Assembly: GCA_019239915.1 (NCBI GenBank)
Contig: JAFAZF010000003.1
Location: 1-64,000, forward strand
From: Sphingomonadaceae bacterium
GTDB lineage: Bacteria; Pseudomonadota; Alphaproteobacteria; Sphingomonadales; Sphingomonadaceae
Reading direction: 5' to 3'
Length of the DNA stretch: 64,000 nucleotides
Within the stretch, counting starts at the first letter, position 1. Every line of letters begins with the position of its first letter. The notes beneath the pieces were generated by a model, which saw only the letters and a list, made by a program, of their open reading frames with translations, was not told where the DNA came from and made no database searches. Both the position numbers and the translations under genes were made by a program. Shown piece after piece: positions 60,307 to 64,000 of this stretch.

Positions 60307-60631
60307 CCGGCTTCAGACCGAACCGGGGGTTGTGACGTGCCGTCTGGGCATCTTTGCGCGCTGGTCACAAGCCCGCATGTGATGCTTTTTGACAGCCGCA
60401 TCATCCAGGCAATGCCGGATAAGATCTTGATAAGGCAGCGCTATTGGATAGGGCGAGCAATTTCCTGCGTATTTGCGGCGGATCGAGCCGCAGCTCTCCA
60501 GGTCTCGTGATGGGATGCCGTCTCTAGGCTTTGGTTCACATCGCTCGCGAAAAATATAGAAGGGGATGCGCACCGCGCAACTTACCGGACCGAACGAGCC
60601 CGGACCGCAAGGTGCCTGAGGGGAGTCGGAA
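60307..60631. other. Intergenic stretch, no gene seen
   Basis: 325 bp between the second P450 and a LysR gene. No coding frame, hairpin or repeat that I can support. It is AT-richer than the genes near 60400-60560 and probably holds the LysR promoter. Confidence 0.5.
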
Positions 60632-61585
60632 ATGGACAAGTTCGTCGAGATGGAGATCTTCGCTGACGTCGTCGCGCGCGGCAGCTTCTCCGCGACCGCA
60701 CGCGCGAAATCGCTGTCACCGTCCGGGGTGAGCAAGCTCATCCATCGTCTCGAGACGCGGCTGGGCATCCTCTTGTTCAAGCGGGACACGCGTCAGGTCG
60801 CGCTCACGCCGGAGGGCCATCAATATCACGAGGGCGTGCAGCGCGTTCTCTCGGCAATGGCCGAGCTCGAGGCGCAGAACGATGCCGCCGTCGGCCTGAA
60901 CGTGACGGGTCAGCTCAAGATTCTGTGCTCGTCCAGCCTCGCGACGCGGGTCATCATTCCATTCGTCACCGAATTCAGCGAACTCTATCCGGGGCTCGAC
61001 ATCGAATTCGTGGTCAGACCCGTGGCGTCTTTTCAATCGCTCGATCCGGCCATCGACCTCGCTTTCTACAGCGCGGAGATGCCGTCGAGCTCGCTGATCG
61101 CCCGGCGGATCGTGACCACACAGCATGTCATCTGCGCGGCTCCTTCCTATCTCGCGAAATGGGGCACGCCGACAACGCCGGATCAGCTCGCCGACCATCG
61201 ATGCATGAACTTTTCGATGGAAGCGCCCTGCAACCATTGGCCGATGCAGATGCCGAACGGCGAGATGCGGCGGATGAACATCCGGCCCCAGATCGTGGCG
61301 GACAATTCCGAAATCCTGCTCTCGCTGGCGTGCAACGGCGCCGGCATCGGGCGTTTCTCCACGTTCCAGGCGCGCGCCGACATCAGCGCGGGCCGCCTCG
61401 TGCCGGTGCTGGAGGAATATAATCCCAGGATCGGCCAGGCGATCTACGCCGTCTATCATTCGCGGCGCTACGTCAGCCACCGCATCCAGGTGTTCCTCGA
61501 TTTCATCGAGAGCCGGCTCGCGGCCGCCGAAGCGCCGCCGCCCATTGCCGTTCCGAAGATGCGCCTGGTTTCGGCACGCGATTGA
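60632..61585 (+). CDS. LysR-family transcriptional regulator
   Basis: A 317-residue LysR protein. The DNA-binding helix pair at residues ~5-65 reads 'GSFSATARAKSLSPSGVSKL', and the effector domain spans ~90-300 ('LATRVIIPFVTEFSELYPGL'). GAGGGGAG precedes ATG. Lies between a P450 and a TonB receptor, both in the same direction; it likely controls the receptor and perhaps the P450. Its effector is unknown. Confidence 0.92.
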   Translation: MDKFVEMEIFADVVARGSFSATARAKSLSPSGVSKLIHRLETRLGILLFKRDTRQVALTPEGHQYHEGVQRVLSAMAELEAQNDAAVGLNVTGQLKILCSSSLATRVIIPFVTEFSELYPGLDIEFVVRPVASFQSLDPAIDLAFYSAEMPSSSLIARRIVTTQHVICAAPSYLAKWGTPTTPDQLADHRCMNFSMEAPCNHWPMQMPNGEMRRMNIRPQIVADNSEILLSLACNGAGIGRFSTFQARADISAGRLVPVLEEYNPRIGQAIYAVYHSRRYVSHRIQVFLDFIESRLAAAEAPPPIAVPKMRLVSARD

Positions 61586-61644
61586 TCGAGAGCATGCTCG
61601 GCAAGCGCTTACGCTGCCGTCTTGTGGTTGGATTTTCGCCGGTT

Positions 61645-61658
61645 CAGCACAGGTGCTG
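61645..61658. promoter_or_regulatory. Palindrome upstream of TonB receptor, possible operator
   Basis: CAGCAC-AG-GTGCTG, a 14-bp palindrome in the 217-bp gap before the TonB receptor. A shorter GAGCATGCTC palindrome lies at 61590-61599. Position suggests binding by the adjacent LysR or another regulator. Confidence 0.4.
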
Positions 61659-61802
61659 TGACGACGCGAAACCCGCGCCACGAGAGACGACGCGGCGAAA
61701 CTATCTTATGGGATGAGGCAATGCAGGCCTGCTGATCACATCGAGCCTGCCAATGACAGGATCAGATGAGAGCGGCGGAGACCGCCTTCAGGGGGAAAGA
61801 CC

Positions 61803-64000
61803 ATGCGAATTCACGTCCTCGCGCTGGCGCTGGCGGGCATCAGCTATCCAACGTTGGTGAACGCGCAGGCCGCCACGCCGGCAGACGCTGCGCAGACCGC
61901 GCAAGCACAGCCCGCCAACTCCGCCGGCGTTCAGGATATCGTCGTCACCGCGCAGCGGCGCGAGGAATCGCTGCAGAAGGTGCCGCTGTCGGTCGCGGCG
62001 CTCAGCAACGCGCAATTGCAGCAGCGCGGCATCACTTCGCTCGCCGGGCTTCTCTATAGCGGCGTGCCGGGGCTCACCGTGGTGCCGTTCGCCGGCGCCG
62101 AGAACCAGCTCGTGTTCAATATCCGCGGCATCGCGGCGATCGACCCCGGCATCGGCCTCAACGATCAGGGCGTGACGGTCTACACCGACGGCGTGCCGAT
62201 CGGCCGCACCAATGGCGGCGGCATCGAGCTCGTCGATCTCGACCGTGTCGAGATCCTGCGTGGCCCCCAGGGCACGCTGTTCGGCCGCAATGCGGAGGGC
62301 GGCGCGATCCAGTTCGTGTCCAAGCGGCCGAGCGGCAAGTTCGACGGCTTCGTCGACGGCCAGCTCGGCAACTATAACGAGCAGCGCATCATGGGGCAGG
62401 TCGACCTGCCTGAATTCGCCAATATCTCGATCAAGGTCGGCGGCCTCGTCGATCGCCACGACGGCTATGTCGAGAACGCGCCGACCGGCCCGAACGACAG
62501 CCTGCCCAAGGGCACGCACCAGGACTTCGACTTCAAGAACCAGAAGGCGTTCCGAGTAGCGGCGCTCTGGAAGCCGGCGCCGAACTTCAACGCCTATTAC
62601 GCGTTCGACTATTCGAACCTGCACTTCACCAACATGTACCAGCAGCGCTTCGGCGGCCGCGTCGGCGTGACGCCGGCGTTCGCCGCCGCCTGCACGGGCG
62701 CTGCCAGCGATCCGCTCTTCTGCAGCTTCCTCGCGGCCAACACCTATACCGGCACGCAGCAGCCGGAGCCGGGTCGGAGCAGCGTCTCGGCGCTGCCCAG
62801 CTATGTGCCGGACAATATCAACAAGAACCAGGGTCATACGCTGATCCTGACCTACGACGCGATGGACAACCTGCAACTCAAGTCGATTACCGGTTATCGC
62901 CGCGTCGACGAGGTGAGCCTCAACAATCTCGATACTTCGACGGTCTTCGTTCAGCTGATCCCGAGTTCGCTGTGGACGACGCTGCCGGTCGGGACGCAGG
63001 CTGCTGTCGCGGGTACCGTCGCCAATGCCGAGATCCACCAGCACCAGCTCAGCGAAGAGCTGCAGGCGATCGGCACCTTCGGCAGACTGCAGCTAACGAC
63101 CGGCCTCTTCTATTATCACGAAGTGCTGCGCGACATCCGCTTCAACGGATTCAACTATTCCTACGTGACGGACGGCACCAGCACGTCGCTGACACCCGAA
63201 TCCCTCGCCGAATATTTTCCGTTCGGTACGGGGCGCCAGCAGTACAATGCGCACGCCGACTCGTTCGCTGCCTACGGCCAGGCGACCTATACGCCGGACG
63301 TCCTGGACGATCGGCTCAAGCTGATCGTCGGCTTGCGCTACACGCATGACAAGAAGGTCTTCCATCGCGTCGTCTTCGGCGGTGCGCCTGACGACCTGCT
63401 TGCACCGATCTTCAAGAAAGGGCGGGTCGATCCGGCCTTCACGCTCAGCTTCCAGGCAACGCCGACTCTCAACCTCTATGCGAAATATTCGAGCGCGTAC
63501 CGGGCCGGCGGTGTCGGCGTGCGCAACACGCTGGCGCTCGACGTCTATGGTGAAGAGGTCAACAAGAGCTTCGAGGCCGGCTTCAAGAGCGAGCTGTTCG
63601 ATCATCGCGTCCGGTTCAACGCCGACGGGTTCTACAGCCGGGTGAGCGGCTATCAGACCTCCGAAGGCAATGACCCGATCAACCCGGCCAGCACCGATAC
63701 GGTCAACCTGAACGGCACCGTGAAATTCTATGGCGCCGAGACGGAGCTCACAGTGGTGCCGGTGCGGAATCTCACCCTTACGGGTAGCTACGCCTATCTT
63801 GGCTTCAAGGCACCCAAGACGGTGTCGGATGCGCTCGGCACCTATGCGCTCGAGCTGCCCAATGCGCCGCATCACCAACTGAGCCTGAGCGGCGACTATG
63901 TGATGCCGACCAATAGCGAGGCGACGATCCTGTTCCACGGCGATTACAGCCTGACGAGCAACTATGTCTCGAACCCGGTCGAGTTTCCCGGGGTGCGCTT
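61803..64000 (+). CDS. TonB-dependent outer-membrane receptor, 5' part
   Basis: An open frame from ATG 61803 that runs past the window end (732 codons present). Signal peptide at residues 1-22 ('LALAGISYPTLVNAQA'). Then a TonB-box-like 'VQDIVVTAQRREESLQKVPL', a plug domain with 'IRGIAAIDPGIGLNDQGV' and 'RVEILRGPQGTLFGRNAEGG', and barrel strands. This is the sphingomonad-type receptor family with many members per genome, used to take up hydrophobic or complex carbon sources. AGGGGGAAAG precedes the ATG. It may import the compound degraded by this island. Confidence 0.93.
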   Translation, partial: MRIHVLALALAGISYPTLVNAQAATPADAAQTAQAQPANSAGVQDIVVTAQRREESLQKVPLSVAALSNAQLQQRGITSLAGLLYSGVPGLTVVPFAGAENQLVFNIRGIAAIDPGIGLNDQGVTVYTDGVPIGRTNGGGIELVDLDRVEILRGPQGTLFGRNAEGGAIQFVSKRPSGKFDGFVDGQLGNYNEQRIMGQVDLPEFANISIKVGGLVDRHDGYVENAPTGPNDSLPKGTHQDFDFKNQKAFRVAALWKPAPNFNAYYAFDYSNLHFTNMYQQRFGGRVGVTPAFAAACTGAASDPLFCSFLAANTYTGTQQPEPGRSSVSALPSYVPDNINKNQGHTLILTYDAMDNLQLKSITGYRRVDEVSLNNLDTSTVFVQLIPSSLWTTLPVGTQAAVAGTVANAEIHQHQLSEELQAIGTFGRLQLTTGLFYYHEVLRDIRFNGFNYSYVTDGTSTSLTPESLAEYFPFGTGRQQYNAHADSFAAYGQATYTPDVLDDRLKLIVGLRYTHDKKVFHRVVFGGAPDDLLAPIFKKGRVDPAFTLSFQATPTLNLYAKYSSAYRAGGVGVRNTLALDVYGEEVNKSFEAGFKSELFDHRVRFNADGFYSRVSGYQTSEGNDPINPASTDTVNLNGTVKFYGAETELTVVPVRNLTLTGSYAYLGFKAPKTVSDALGTYALELPNAPHHQLSLSGDYVMPTNSEATILFHGDYSLTSNYVSNPVEFPGVR

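Overview
The window looks like chromosomal DNA from a sphingomonad-type alphaproteobacterium. It is strongly GC-rich. It carries two TonB-dependent outer-membrane receptors, one with the 'QDIVVTAQRREES' N-terminus common in sphingomonads, and intergenic palindromes of a kind I associate with that group. The assignment is inferred from style; there is no rRNA or other marker gene. I see no tRNA, rRNA, CRISPR array, integrase or complete insertion sequence.

Almost every gene fits catabolism of a hydrophobic, probably branched or cyclic, carboxylic compound through CoA thioesters. I count six acyl-CoA dehydrogenase-type proteins, seven crotonase-fold proteins, six short-chain dehydrogenases, three CoA-ligating enzymes (one ADP-forming, two AMP-forming), a thiolase, an alpha-methylacyl-CoA racemase, a hotdog thioesterase, two alpha/beta hydrolases, two aldehyde dehydrogenases, a GMC alcohol oxidase/dehydrogenase, two cytochromes P450, a 2Fe-2S ferredoxin, a Rieske oxygenase, an LLM-type flavin enzyme, a nitronate-monooxygenase-like flavin enzyme, a flavin reductase and an SMP-30 lactonase. 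The racemase and the two-subunit-type acyl-CoA dehydrogenase suggest an isoprenoid or steroid-like side chain. The actual substrate cannot be read from the sequence.

Layout. 1-5.7 kb: the end of a flavoprotein dehydrogenase coupled to an aconitase, a decayed thiolase, then flavin reductase, crotonase and SDR. 5.7-14.8 kb: a LysR gene divergent from a compact eight-gene operon (SDR, acyl-CoA dehydrogenase, ADP-forming CoA ligase, EthD, SCP2-like protein, hydrolase, aldehyde dehydrogenase, citrate-synthase-like protein) with six consecutive ATGA overlaps. 14.8-18.4 kb: a SpoIIAA-like protein, a relic of a 2-oxoacid dehydrogenase E1 beta gene, a Rieske oxygenase with a crotonase, and a VOC protein. 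18.4-19.5 kb: a gene-poor stretch with repeats. 19.5-25.3 kb: crotonase, LLM enzyme, a double-length GntR regulator and a TonB receptor. 25.6-31.7 kb: two beta-oxidation operons. 31.7-39.6 kb: ferredoxin/hydrolase, lipocalin-like protein/SDR, an acyl-CoA dehydrogenase, flavin enzyme, thiolase and ligase. 39.7-47.6 kb: PRC-barrel protein, crotonase, the SDR/thioesterase/racemase/phosphatase-like operon, HSD10-like SDR, aldo-keto reductase, hydroxyacid dehydrogenase and crotonase. 47.6-54.1 kb: GntR regulator with a palindromic operator, aldehyde dehydrogenase, shikimate-dehydrogenase-like protein, GMC enzyme, NTF2-like protein and P450. 54.1-64 kb: a four-gene minus-strand operon (acyl-CoA dehydrogenase pair, CoA ligase, lactonase), a second P450, a LysR regulator and a TonB receptor that runs off the end.

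The most unusual observations are the citrate-synthase-like protein with two changed catalytic residues closing the ATGA-coupled operon, the tandem-duplicated GntR regulator, the near absence of classical hydratase active sites among seven crotonases, and two gene relics (thiolase, E1 beta) left between intact catabolic genes.
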